Source: JAFEBO01 sp036392375
GTDB taxonomy: Bacteria > Planctomycetota > Phycisphaerae > Phycisphaerales > UBA1924
DNA length: 64,000 nucleotides
NCBI GenBank assembly: GCA_036392375.1
Contig: DASVYC010000081.1
Coordinates: 73,010-137,009 of the forward strand
Direction: 5' to 3'
This document shows, piece after piece, positions 51,421-60,824 of the stretch (position 1 is its first letter; each line of letters begins with the position of its first letter). A model generated the notes under the pieces. That model was given only the letters and a program-made list of their open reading frames with translations. It had not been told where the DNA came from and did not search any database. The position numbers and the translations under genes were made by a program.

Positions 51421-52719
51421 CTACTGACAAAGCTCGCACTGGTTGGGGTCGCCGAAGACGATGGAATTGTCTACGAGACCGAGGAAGTCCTCGCAGGGAA
51501 GGCTGAAGGTGATACCGCCTCGGACTCGGACGTAGTCACCGAGCTGGAAGCCTGTGGTGTTCTTGGGGAAGAGGTAGCCGCCGCCATCGAAGGCGATGAT
51601 GGGGCTGCAGCCGAAGCCGGTCACGATCGTTCCTTGGCCGACGAATCCGACGCGGGTCTCGTTGTTGCGGAGGGTGACGGTGCCCGGGCCGGTGGAGAGG
51701 ATGGCGCCGGCGATGTAGGCGTAGGAGCCGTTGGGGTTCCAGAACGGGTTGCCGACGGACTCGAGGTTGACCACCGTGCCGTCGTCTTCGTTGATGAGTG
51801 TCCGGGTGGTGGTGTTGAGGAAGCCGTTCGCGGTGTAGGCGACACCGGCGGTGGACTGGCGGACGTTGTTGGCGACCTTGACCTCGCCGAAGTCGTAATC
51901 GTCGGTGGAGCGGCCGTAGAGATAGACGGAGTCGCCGACGTTGAACGGCGCGAGTGCGGCCGCGGTGATGGGGTTGGAGAAGATGAGCGTGTCGGGGTCG
52001 ATGGCCTTGCCGCCGGCGGTGGAGACGACGGTGCCCTTTGCGGTGAAGGCGGGGCGGGCGGAAACCGAGTTCAGCGCGGTCACGCCTCCGGTGGTTTTTC
52101 CGACGATGCCTTCCACGAAGCAGTAGTCGCCGACAAGGGCGTCGGGCTGGCTGCCGAGTCGGTCGAGTGCGTAGGTGACGCCGCTGTCGGAGCGGAAGCG
52201 CAGGGCGCCGGTGGTGGTGCTGGTGAGGCGTCCGAAGCCGGAGAAGCCGGCGCCGATGACGTTGCTCTCGATGCGGGGCGGGCTGACGAGCGTGTTGACC
52301 TGGCCCTGCACGTACACGGTGGTGCCGGCGCGGAAGTTGGAGAGGGTCTGGACCTGGAAGATGCGACCGTCGGGCGTTTGCAAGCGCGTCTGGTTGCCGA
52401 CGCGGATGAGCGTCCCGACACCGGCGAAGGCGGCGCGGACGGCGGTGGCGTTGATGGTCGGGCCGCCGGTGCCGAAGCAGACGGTGGCCTGCATGTCGTT
52501 GTACGAACCCTGCACGAAGATCCGGTCGCCGGCGGAGAAGCCGCCCAGCGTGCTCAGCGCGTAGCGCTGGCCGTCGTCGCCGACGAAGAAGAGACAGCCA
52601 TACGGGGTTGTGGCGAGCACGCCCTGTTGAGCGATGTTGACGATGGCGGCGTGCGCGGCGGAGGCGAACAGCAGTGCCGCGGGGGCCAACGATCGGATGA
52701 GGCGGGAGACGGTGCGCAT
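51421..52719 (-). CDS. Exported six-repeat beta protein with C-terminal CxxC (paralogue 1)
   Basis: 432 residues with signal peptide (ASAAHAA). The mature part is built of six roughly 65-75-residue units of the form GxGxL..DDGxxYxLxxxGxFxAGDxVxVQGxx, as in DUF5818/OB-like modules. Examples are FFVGDDGQRYALSTLGGFSA, LQTPDGRIFQVQTLSNFRAG and FNVGDSVYLYGR. It ends DPNQCELCQ. AGGAGG lies directly before the ATG. The next gene encodes a protein of identical length and order. Function unknown; a role in binding or the cell surface is inferred. Confidence 0.68.
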   Translation of the reverse strand: MRTVSRLIRSLAPAALLFASAAHAAIVNIAQQGVLATTPYGCLFFVGDDGQRYALSTLGGFSAGDRIFVQGSYNDMQATVCFGTGGPTINATAVRAAFAGVGTLIRVGNQTRLQTPDGRIFQVQTLSNFRAGTTVYVQGQVNTLVSPPRIESNVIGAGFSGFGRLTSTTTGALRFRSDSGVTYALDRLGSQPDALVGDYCFVEGIVGKTTGGVTALNSVSARPAFTAKGTVVSTAGGKAIDPDTLIFSNPITAAALAPFNVGDSVYLYGRSTDDYDFGEVKVANNVRQSTAGVAYTANGFLNTTTRTLINEDDGTVVNLESVGNPFWNPNGSYAYIAGAILSTGPGTVTLRNNETRVGFVGQGTIVTGFGCSPIIAFDGGGYLFPKNTTGFQLGDYVRVRGGITFSLPCEDFLGLVDNSIVFGDPNQCELCQ

Positions 52720-52930
52720 GAGATCCTCCTGGAAATGGGAACGGCGTCCGGACCGGGGAAACCGGCCGGGCGCCACGCCCGGTCGGGGCAGGACACCATC
52801 CTGACGCGCGTGAGCGGGCGGGTCTTTCCGACCCTTGCTCGCTCGGCGGTCATTCATCAGTATAGTAAATAGTTATGTATATGCACGCTGCCCTGGTGTC
52901 CGGGCTTCGGGGGGGCGCCGCGGGCGGCTG

Positions 52931-54229
52931 CTACTCGCAGTTGATGCAGCCGGGGTCGGCGGCTTCGACGGTGTTGTCGACGAGACCGGCCTCGTCGATG
53001 CAGGGGACCTCGAAGGTGAGGCCGCCGCGGACGCGGACGTAGCTGCCGAAGCCGAACGGAGCGATGTTGCGGGGGAACAGCTGGCCGCCGGTGGGAGTGC
53101 GGACGATGGGGGCGCAGAAGTCTCCGAAGTCGACGAGTCCCTCGGCGATGATGCCTACGCGGGTCTGGTTGTGGGACAGTGTCACAGAGCCGGGGCTCTG
53201 AGCGGCGATGGGGCCGGCGATGTAGACGAGCGAGCCGTTGGGGTTGAAGAGCGGGTGGCCGACGAACTCGATGTTGATGACGGTGCCGTCGTCGATGTTG
53301 ATGACGGTCTTGGTGGGGATGTCGAGGAAGCCGATGGCGGTGTAGGAGAGCCCGGCGCGGCTGAGGCGGATGGTGTTGGCGGGCTTGGCCTCACCGAAGT
53401 CGTAGTCGTCGGGCAACCGGCCGCGGAGATAGACCTTGTCGCCGGGGTTGAAACCGGCGAGGGCGGCGGCCTTGAACTGGGGCGCGACGAGCAATGTGTC
53501 GGCCTCGAAGGCGAGGCCGCTGGGTGTGGCGACGACGCGGCCGGAGGCGTTGAACGCCGGGCGAGCGGTGACAGACGAGAGCGGGATGACGCCGTTGACG
53601 GCCTTGGCCCGGATGCCCTCGACGAAGACGTAGTCGCCGACGAGGGTGGTGAACGTGGGCACGCTGCCGAAGCGGTCGAGGGAATAGACGACACCTGCCT
53701 CGGAGGTGAAGCGGATGTTGCCGGGGGTGATGTCGGTGATGCGGCCGAAGTCGGAGAAAGCGGGTCCGATGACGGTGTTGTTGATGAGTGCCGCCGCGCG
53801 CGAGGGGGTGGTCACGGTGCCCTGGACGTAGACGCGCGATCCGGCCCGGAAGCCGCCGGTGTTCTGCAGCGAGAACGTGCGGCCGTCGTCGGTCTGGAAC
53901 CGGGGTTGGCCGTTGATGACCACGATGGTGCCGACGCCGGCGAAGGCGGGGCGGATGGTGGCGACGTTGATGAGCGGCCCGCCGGTGTTGAAGCAGAGCG
54001 ACGCGGTGGTGTCGTCGTAGCTGCCGTCGACCTGCACGCGGTCACCGGCGGTGAAGCTGCCCTGGGTGCTGAGGATGAAGGTGCGGCCGTCGTCGGCCTC
54101 GAAGGTGTTACAAATGCCGGAGATGTTGGTGACGATGACGCCCTGGGTCGAGACCGGGACGATGGCGGCGACAGCGGCGGTGGCGTACGAAACGATGGCG
54201 CCGATGATCGCGAGACGGCTGATGCGCAT
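52931..54229 (-). CDS. Exported six-repeat beta protein with C-terminal CxxC (paralogue 2)
   Basis: 432 residues with signal peptide (AIVSYATAAVAA). The same repeat architecture as the downstream gene: FEADDGRTFILSTQGSFTAG, FQTDDGRTFSLQNTGGFRAG, INIDDGTVINIEFVGHPLFN. It ends DPGCINCE. The two genes are tandem duplicates that keep exact length while the sequence has diverged. AGGAGG precedes the ATG. Spacing to the next gene is 211 bases. Confidence 0.68.
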   Translation of the reverse strand: MRISRLAIIGAIVSYATAAVAAIVPVSTQGVIVTNISGICNTFEADDGRTFILSTQGSFTAGDRVQVDGSYDDTTASLCFNTGGPLINVATIRPAFAGVGTIVVINGQPRFQTDDGRTFSLQNTGGFRAGSRVYVQGTVTTPSRAAALINNTVIGPAFSDFGRITDITPGNIRFTSEAGVVYSLDRFGSVPTFTTLVGDYVFVEGIRAKAVNGVIPLSSVTARPAFNASGRVVATPSGLAFEADTLLVAPQFKAAALAGFNPGDKVYLRGRLPDDYDFGEAKPANTIRLSRAGLSYTAIGFLDIPTKTVINIDDGTVINIEFVGHPLFNPNGSLVYIAGPIAAQSPGSVTLSHNQTRVGIIAEGLVDFGDFCAPIVRTPTGGQLFPRNIAPFGFGSYVRVRGGLTFEVPCIDEAGLVDNTVEAADPGCINCE

Positions 54230-54341
54230 GGAGTCCTCCTTCGATGCGGCCGAGTGTATCGGCGCCGACAAGAGTGACTCGCGGCAACGCCCGGGTAAGC
54301 CCGGGGGTTGAATCATCCAGCGTCGCTTCGAATGGGACTCG

Positions 54342-55129
54342 TCACGGGCACAGCACGTCGTTGTACGCCACGACGAAGAGCTGGAAGTCGAGATCCTCCA
54401 CCGTGGAGTCGCCGTTAAGATCGGCGGGGCAGCGGGCGGGCATCGTGGGGTCGAGGCAGTCGAGGATGTTGTACGCGGCGGCGAAGATCACAAAGTCGGA
54501 GTCGTCGACGATGGTGTCGTTGTTGAAGTCGGCGGAGCAGGCGGCACCGGGGATGCCGACGGTGAAGCCGTGCCAGGTTTCGGGATTGGGGATGGTCCAG
54601 TTGATCTTGCTGACGAGGCGGATGAAGCGGATGGTGCCGTGGCCCTCGACGCCGGTGAGGCGGCGGCCGCCGATGTTGTTGAGGGTGCCCGGTTCGCCCC
54701 AGTAGCCGGGGCCGAAGGACAGGATGGCGAAGGGCGTATCGAAGTCGCACGTGACCGTGATGCTGGGTTGGCCGAGGCTGACGATCGCCATGATCGGGTG
54801 CGGGCGGGCGGGTTGAAGCGGAGGGTGTGGGTGCCGCTGCCGGGCCCGCCCCGCAGGGCGATGATGTCGCGCCGGCCGGGGGCATTTGGGACGGCGGCGC
54901 TGAGGAATGGCGTGGCGGGGTTGTAGTAGTTGGTGCCGGAGTCGTTGATGTTGGCGAAGGAGATCTCGCCGAGGTACTCGACGGCAGTGGTACCGCCGGG
55001 CGTGGCGATGGAGCCGGTGACGGCGCTTGCGGTATTGGCGGTCCAACTGGTCCAGTCTGTGGGACTCATGGCGACTGAATAGGCGCTGAGGAGCAGAACG
55101 AGCGAGAGAGCGGTGCGGCGCGTGTGCAC
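54342..55129 (-). pseudogene. Dockerin-tailed exported protein, frameshifted
   Basis: The N-terminal half (signal peptide, then TDWTSWTANTASAVTGSIAT .. GGPGSGTHTLRFNPPAR) is in one frame until about 54810. The C-terminal half (MAIVSLGQPSITVTCDFDTP .. ADFNNDTIVDDSDFVIFAAA .. ADLNGDSTVEDLDFQLFVVA) is in another frame from there. The shift lies in a GC-rich run with repeated GGGC/CGGG units (54798-54815), where a one-base change restores the frame. It may be a real mutation or an assembly error. GTG 55129 and TTG 55156 are possible starts. The two dockerin-like repeats are intact. Confidence 0.75.
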
Positions 55130-55167
55130 GGCGACTTCCGTGCCGGTTGGGTTCAAAGGGAGCGGCG

Positions 55168-56265
55168 TTACAGGCAGCCTAGGGCGTTGTATGCGGCGAC
55201 AAAGATGCTGAAATCAGCGTCATCGACAACGCCATCGTTGTTGAAGTCGCTTGGACATCCAGCGGGCATCGCGGGGTCGGCGCAGTCGAGAATGTCGTAT
55301 GCGGGTACGAAAAAGATGAAGTCGGTGTCATCGACGATGCCGTCGCAGTTGAGATCGGCGGCACAGGGGACGACGTTGAGGGCGTTGCTCGGCGCGCTGC
55401 CGCAGGGGTTGGTGACGACGCAGCGGAGGCGGAGCGGGGAGGCCCCGCCCGTGGTGTTGAGCGTGAGCGTCAGTGTGTCGGTGCCTGGGTTGGCGGCGGA
55501 GATGGTGCTGAACGCGTAGGGGATAGGTCCGACGGGGACGTTGACCCAGGTGTTGGGCGCGGACTCGTACTGCCATTGGTACGAAAAAGGACCGACGCCC
55601 TGCGCGGTGGAGGAGAGCGAGACGATAGAGGCGGGGCAGGTGGAGGTGCTCTCGGGTTGAGCGGGGATGATGAACGAACCGAAGGCGACGTTGTCGAGCG
55701 TGCAGGAGTCGTTGGCGGCGACGGAGAACTCGCCGCGGAGCTTGATGGCGGTGAGGTCAGCGAGCACGCTCTTGAATTGGGACTCGGTGGGAACCGCGCC
55801 GCTCAGCGTGGCGATGCGCCAGCCGGCGGTTTCGAGGAGCGGGACGGATCGGGTCTCCCACGTGTCCACGACGGGATTGGCGAGGTTGATGACGAGCACG
55901 AGACCGGCGCCTTCAAGTGTGGCGTCGGGCTGGCTGTTGACGGCCGAGCCTGAGTTGGTGGTGTTGAACTGCCAGCGCAGGAGCCCGCCGTAGTCGCAGG
56001 AGCGGTCGCCGAGATAGGCGGGCGGGGCGCTGAAGCCCCAGTAGCCTCCCAGACCTTGGTCGTTGCCACGAATGCCGCCGCCGGGGTTTCCAGCGAAAGG
56101 GGACCAGGCGAGATTCTCGCCGTCGGCGTAGAGGGACCAACCGTTGAGGCCGGTGTCGAAGGTGTCGAAGACGGTGGGTTGGGCCAGCGCGGGGGTGAGC
56201 AACGCGGTGGTGCTGAGCACGCCGCAACGGACGGCGGCGCGACGGCCAAGGCAGAGCGGGAGCAT
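55168..56265 (-). CDS. Secreted protein with laminin-B-like domain and GC-type dockerin tail
   Basis: 365 residues. The signal peptide ends LTPALAQ. Residues about 33-200 (DTFDTGLNGWSLYADGENLA .. GGYWGFSAPPAYLGDRSCDY) resemble a laminin B beta-sandwich. An Ig-like module follows (SLSSTAQGVGPFSYQWQYES). The tail has two calcium-binding-type repeats (DLNCDGIVDDTDFIFFVPAY, DFNNDGVVDDADFSIFVAAY), each ending in Cys. It is probably anchored in a planctomycete extracellular structure by this tail. Confidence 0.75.
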   Translation of the reverse strand: MLPLCLGRRAAVRCGVLSTTALLTPALAQPTVFDTFDTGLNGWSLYADGENLAWSPFAGNPGGGIRGNDQGLGGYWGFSAPPAYLGDRSCDYGGLLRWQFNTTNSGSAVNSQPDATLEGAGLVLVINLANPVVDTWETRSVPLLETAGWRIATLSGAVPTESQFKSVLADLTAIKLRGEFSVAANDSCTLDNVAFGSFIIPAQPESTSTCPASIVSLSSTAQGVGPFSYQWQYESAPNTWVNVPVGPIPYAFSTISAANPGTDTLTLTLNTTGGASPLRLRCVVTNPCGSAPSNALNVVPCAADLNCDGIVDDTDFIFFVPAYDILDCADPAMPAGCPSDFNNDGVVDDADFSIFVAAYNALGCL

Positions 56266-56444
56266 CGGAGTGCCTTTCTGAGGGCGGATGCAGTGCGAAC
56301 CGCAGGCTATCCGAAGGGGCGTCTCGCGCCAAGAAAAAAGCGGCCAACCGACCGGCGGTGGGGTGGCTGTTCAGTTCACGTGCCAACAAAGCCAAGCGAG
56401 TGTGGACTCAAGTGCGGGCTGGTTCGCAAGGTCGAATCGGGTTG

Positions 56445-59081
56445 TTACGGACAGACCAGGTTGTTGTACGCGTTTGCGAAGAGCACGAAATCGGTGTCGT
56501 CCACGAAGCCGTCGTTGTTGAGGTCGCTGGGGCAGCCGGCGGGCATGTTGGAGCTGGTGCAGTCGAGCTCGTTGTAGGCGGCGGCGAAGACGACGAAGTC
56601 GGTGTCGTCCACCAGGCCGTCGAGGCTCATGTCGCCGCTGCACCACGCGGTGACGGCGCACGCGAAACCCTGCACGGCGAAGTCGTCGATCGCGGCATCG
56701 ACGACCGAGCCGCTGCCGGTGTCCTGGGCGTTGAAGCGGACACGCATGTTGGCGGTGGGGGCGACGCCGATGGAAGAGAGCCGGAAGGACTTGAAGAACC
56801 ACAGGCCGTTGACCTCGGGGGTGGTGATGTTGCCGGGGCCGACGGTTTCGGCGGTGGTCCAGGTGGAGCCGTTGTTGTTGGAGACCTGGACGACGAAGGT
56901 GTCGGCGTAGGGGGAGCCGCCGGTGCCGGTGGAGTACCAGCGCCAGTAGGAGATCTCGGCGTCGGACTGTCCGGCGAGGCTGAAGGTGGGGCTGGTGAGC
57001 AGCGTGGAGCCGTTGTCCACGTCGGTGGCGCCGGCGCTGTTGCCTAGGAAGCCCTGGCCGGTCATGAAGCACTGATCGTCGGAATCGGAGTGGTCGCGGC
57101 CGGGCTGGGCGACCGAGCCGATCGGAGAGACGCGCTCCCAGATGCCGGCGGTGGCGGTGTTGGGGCCGACGGTCCAGCCGGCGGCGTTGGTGGTGAAGTC
57201 GGTGGAGTAGATGTCGGAGGTTACGCCGCTGCGGGTGATGTTGAAGCCCGAGCAGGGCAGACGGACGGGCGCGCCGTCGCGGGTCGCGAGCTCGGCGTAC
57301 CACTCGACGGTGGCGTTGCAGGGGATGTCGGCGAGGGCGGCGGTGTAGATGTCGCCGCCGTGGTCGTAGATCGGGGCTTCGAGCGTGGGGCCGCCGTTGA
57401 CGCGGTAAGAGAGGTGGCTGGCGGCGAGGTCGAAGCTGTCGCTGGCGTCGGTGATGTTGAGGCGGAGTGGGACGAGGGCTCCGGCGGGGATGTCGCGCTC
57501 GGCGCCGTCGAGCACGGCGACATTGATGGTCGCGGGCGCCGTGGTGACGGTGAGGTCGTAGAAGAGCGCGGTGGAGGTCGCGTTGTCGTCCTTGATCTGG
57601 ATGTAGTACGTCCCGGCGGCGGGGAGGGTGTAGGTGAGCAGCTCGTTGGCGCCGGCGGGGGCGGCGGCGGCGAGCGCGAGGCTGCCGGAGCCGTTGGTGT
57701 CAAAGAGCTGGATCACGGCATCGATGACGGCGCGGGAGTCGGTGGGGTTGCCAGCGCAGCACGAGCCGGTGTTTTCGGAGCAGGCCTGATCGGAGTCGTC
57801 GTACTCCAGGCCCAGCGGGCGCATCAGCACCGTGAGCTTGGTCGCCTGCGAGACGGTGATCGCGTAGTAGTCGTTGTCGTTCTCGTCGGAGAGCGAGACG
57901 GTGGAGGTGAGGTTGGCCTGGGTGAGCGCGCCGGCGGTGGGGCCGGCGGGGGTCGGGAGCGTGCCGACGATCAGCGTGCCGCAGTCGCCGATGGCGAGGG
58001 GCGTGGCGGTGCCTTCGTCGTCGTTGGGTTCGTAGATATCGCCGTAGGAGAACTGGGCGTGGCGGATGTCGTCGTGGCGCGGGCCGTCGTAGGCGGTGGA
58101 GACGAAGGGCTCCATGAGTTTGGAGGTTTCGATGGGGCAGACGTGGGGCTGGCCCATGCCGTGGCCGTGCTCGTGGGAGACGACGTTGCGGAGGCGGAGC
58201 GAGTTGCCGGAGGTGTTGGTGAAGAAGCTGTCGCCGGTGTCGATGACCATGTCGCCGCCGGTGGCGTCGTTGGCGTCGGGGTAGAAGTTGTACGCGAGGA
58301 CGCCGCTGTTGCCGTCGATGGTGTGCCCGGAGATGCGAACGTCGCCACGGACGCCGGCCTGGCCGAAGGCGGTGCTGGGAAGGAAAGTGCCGGGGTTCTG
58401 TGGGTCTTCGGGATTGCGAAGCGCCGCGCCGTCGTCGTTGGGTTCGTAGACGAAGTCGATGCCGCTGACCTGCTCCCAGCGATCGAAGACGGACTGGAGG
58501 ATGGGGAGCCAGGTGGCCTGGCTGCCGTAGATGCCGTCGAGGTAGGCGCGGAGGTTGGAGTTGGCGTCGGGCTCGCCGTTGAAGCCCTGGACGTCGGTGC
58601 CGTCGGGGACGATGGACCAGGTGATGGTGATTGGTTTGCCGAGGGCGGAGCCGCCGGGGGTGAGGGCGGTGGAGGACCAGCGGGGGCCGACGTTGAAGCG
58701 GTCGCCGAAGGGCGCGTGCATCGCCTCGGCGAGGCGGAAGGATTCCATGACCTCGTTGGGTGTGCCGGGCTGGAAGCAGGCGGCGAGCTTGGCGGTGTTG
58801 CGGCTGGCGAACTCGCGGGCGAGGCGGCGCTCGAGCATCTGGCGCACGTTGGCGTCGAGCGCGGCGAGCTTGTCCTTCAGGTTCGAGGGCAGGATTGGCC
58901 CGGCGCGGTGCGGGGCGTTCGCGCCGGCGGTGTCGGGCCGGTCGGCGGAAGCATGCGACGGAGAAAGAGGAAGGCGGGCCGGAGACCGGTCCCTTGAGTG
59001 ATTGAACTGCGAGAGCGCGACGGCGGCTCCGGCGAGCGTGGTGAGTGTGATCACGGAGGCCCAGCCACGACGAGTCTGCAT
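56445..59081 (-). CDS. Secreted matrixin-like zinc metalloprotease with GC-type dockerin tail
   Basis: 878 residues. The signal/anchor lies at 8-25. The protease domain (about 100-330) has HEHGHGMGQPH at residues 303-313, which fits the metzincin consensus HExxHxxGxxH with the Gly position changed to Met-Gly, and a downstream Met-turn candidate (KLMEP). Pre-peptidase-like C-terminal domains follow (about 400-540), then an FN3-like part and a concanavalin/MAM-like region. Two dockerin-like repeats end in NLVCP. The start ATG 59081 has AGGGG upstream. It should degrade or process extracellular protein. Confidence 0.82.
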   Translation of the reverse strand: MQTRRGWASVITLTTLAGAAVALSQFNHSRDRSPARLPLSPSHASADRPDTAGANAPHRAGPILPSNLKDKLAALDANVRQMLERRLAREFASRNTAKLAACFQPGTPNEVMESFRLAEAMHAPFGDRFNVGPRWSSTALTPGGSALGKPITITWSIVPDGTDVQGFNGEPDANSNLRAYLDGIYGSQATWLPILQSVFDRWEQVSGIDFVYEPNDDGAALRNPEDPQNPGTFLPSTAFGQAGVRGDVRISGHTIDGNSGVLAYNFYPDANDATGGDMVIDTGDSFFTNTSGNSLRLRNVVSHEHGHGMGQPHVCPIETSKLMEPFVSTAYDGPRHDDIRHAQFSYGDIYEPNDDEGTATPLAIGDCGTLIVGTLPTPAGPTAGALTQANLTSTVSLSDENDNDYYAITVSQATKLTVLMRPLGLEYDDSDQACSENTGSCCAGNPTDSRAVIDAVIQLFDTNGSGSLALAAAAPAGANELLTYTLPAAGTYYIQIKDDNATSTALFYDLTVTTAPATINVAVLDGAERDIPAGALVPLRLNITDASDSFDLAASHLSYRVNGGPTLEAPIYDHGGDIYTAALADIPCNATVEWYAELATRDGAPVRLPCSGFNITRSGVTSDIYSTDFTTNAAGWTVGPNTATAGIWERVSPIGSVAQPGRDHSDSDDQCFMTGQGFLGNSAGATDVDNGSTLLTSPTFSLAGQSDAEISYWRWYSTGTGGSPYADTFVVQVSNNNGSTWTTAETVGPGNITTPEVNGLWFFKSFRLSSIGVAPTANMRVRFNAQDTGSGSVVDAAIDDFAVQGFACAVTAWCSGDMSLDGLVDDTDFVVFAAAYNELDCTSSNMPAGCPSDLNNDGFVDDTDFVLFANAYNNLVCP

Positions 59082-59351
59082 GCGTGTCCCCTGCGAGCGA
59101 TGACGGAGCATCGGCAAAGGAAGGCCGCCGCGCCTCCTCCGGCGCGGCGGGCCTTCAACCTTGCATGTCCAACCTACCCCAAGCCCTTGCGAGGAGCAAG
59201 AAGAAAGGACCGAGAAGGGCGAAAGGCTGAGGAAAGTCGCGCGGGGCGGCGGGGCGTGCGGGGATGGTCGGGATTGATTCGGAACGTCCGGTAGGCGCGA
59301 CGCTATTCTGCCGGACTCCGGCCGCTGTCCTCGGTGCCTCGGGTCCACCCC

Positions 59352-60689
59352 ATGATCTCCTTTGCGCTCATCGCGGTTCTTCTTCTCGTCAGCGCCATGC
59401 TCGTCATGAGCGAGATCGCGGTCGTCGCGTCGCGGCGGGTGCGGCTGGAGCAGGCCGCCGAGCGGGGCGAACGCGGGGCCGCCACGGCGTTGCACCTGAT
59501 CGACCACCGCACTCGCTACATCTCGACCATCCAGATCGGGATCACGGTGATCGGGATCCTGATGGGCAAACTGGGCAGCGATTCGTTCGAGGATCAGTTC
59601 CACGGGTGGCTGGTGGAGAACTACCCGTTCCTCCAATCCTGGGCGTGGCTGATCTCTACCGCGGTGATCGTGGTGGGGCTGACGGCGCTCCTGCTGCTCT
59701 TCGGCGAGATCATCCCCAAGCGGCTGGCCCTCGCGAACCCCGAGTTCTTCGCCAAGCTGTTCGCGGGGTCGATCTATTTCCTTGCCCTCGCGGCCACCCC
59801 CGCGGTGTGGCTGCTCACCGCGAGCACCGACCTGTTCGCCAAGTCCATCGGCCTGGGGTCGGGTGAGGAAGAAGTCAACGAAGAAGAGATCCGCGGGCTG
59901 ATCCAAAAAGGCGGCGAGTCGGGGGTGTTCGAGGAGAAGGAAGCCGAGATCGTCGACCGCGTCTTCCGCTTGGCCGACCGCAAGGTGAAGGGGCTCATGG
60001 TCCCGCGGGCGGAGATCTCGTGGATCGACGCCAGCGAGAACACCGATCGCGTGCGGCTGATCGTCGCCACCAGCCCGCACTCGCACTTCCCGGTCTGCCG
60101 CGGCGGCATGGACGAGATCGTCGGCATCGTGCATGTCAAGGACCTGGTGAAGTACGGCCTGGTCACCGGCGGCGAGGTGTCGCTCGAGCAGCTCGCCCAG
60201 CCGCCGCTGTACGTCCCCGAGAACACGCTGGCGCTCAAGCTGCTCGACCGCTTCAAGGAGACGCGGCAGCACATCGCGCTGGTGGTGGACGAGTTCGGCG
60301 GGACCGAGGGGCTGGTGACGCTCAACGACCTGGTCGAGGCGATCGTGGGCGACGTGGTGCGCGACGAATCATCGACCGAGATCGTGCGGCGAGCCGACGG
60401 GTCGTACCTGGTGGACGCACGCGTGCCGCTGGAGGAGCTGGCGCACGCGCTGGAGCGGGAGCCCTTCGACAGCGAGTCGCTGGGGTTCTCGGACACGGAC
60501 ATCCAGACGGTCGCGGGGCTCGTGCTGGCGATCCTCGGGCACGTGCCACAGACCGGCGAGATTGCCGAGGGGCTGGGCCTGCGTTTCGAGGTCGTGGACA
60601 TGGATCGACAGCGGATCGACAAGGTGCTGATCTCGGCGGTGCGCGAGCTGCCCGAGCAACCCACGGGCGAGGCGGGGCACCCGAGTTGA
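59352..60689 (+). CDS. CNNM/HlyC-CorC family transporter with CBS pair
   Basis: 445 residues. An N-terminal CNNM (DUF21) membrane domain has three or four helices (ALIAVLLLVSAMLVMSEIAV; TAVIVVGLTALLLLFGEIIPKR). Paired CBS domains follow (about 210-330, MVPRAEISWIDASENTDRVR; DEFGGTEGLVTLNDLVEAIV). A CorC_HlyC transporter-associated domain closes it. FGEIIPK is a signature. Likely metal-ion (Mg/Co) efflux or homeostasis. GTG 59334 is an alternative start. Confidence 0.88.
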   Translation: MISFALIAVLLLVSAMLVMSEIAVVASRRVRLEQAAERGERGAATALHLIDHRTRYISTIQIGITVIGILMGKLGSDSFEDQFHGWLVENYPFLQSWAWLISTAVIVVGLTALLLLFGEIIPKRLALANPEFFAKLFAGSIYFLALAATPAVWLLTASTDLFAKSIGLGSGEEEVNEEEIRGLIQKGGESGVFEEKEAEIVDRVFRLADRKVKGLMVPRAEISWIDASENTDRVRLIVATSPHSHFPVCRGGMDEIVGIVHVKDLVKYGLVTGGEVSLEQLAQPPLYVPENTLALKLLDRFKETRQHIALVVDEFGGTEGLVTLNDLVEAIVGDVVRDESSTEIVRRADGSYLVDARVPLEELAHALEREPFDSESLGFSDTDIQTVAGLVLAILGHVPQTGEIAEGLGLRFEVVDMDRQRIDKVLISAVRELPEQPTGEAGHPS

Positions 60690-60824
60690 GCGTGCGGCGG
60701 GGGCGATCTGCCGCGAAACCGGCACGCGGACCTTGCGGGGTGTGCATCCGTGTGGAAGAATCTGGCGGGTCCTGCGCGGGATCCTGTGGCTGTGGTGTTC
60801 CTTCGTGGGCGCAGGAGTCTGGTG

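Noticed and set aside
57090..58997. Long plus-strand open frame of 635 codons rich in Gly, Val, Asp and Glu
   Set aside because: It is the exact antisense of the matrixin-like protease gene, in a high-GC sequence where third-position bias opens frames. Composition is not protein-like and no motif is seen.
59082..60272. Upstream extension of the matrixin-like protease to about 1,275 residues
   Set aside because: The added part is antisense to the CNNM/CBS transporter, and the signal peptide begins only at 59081.
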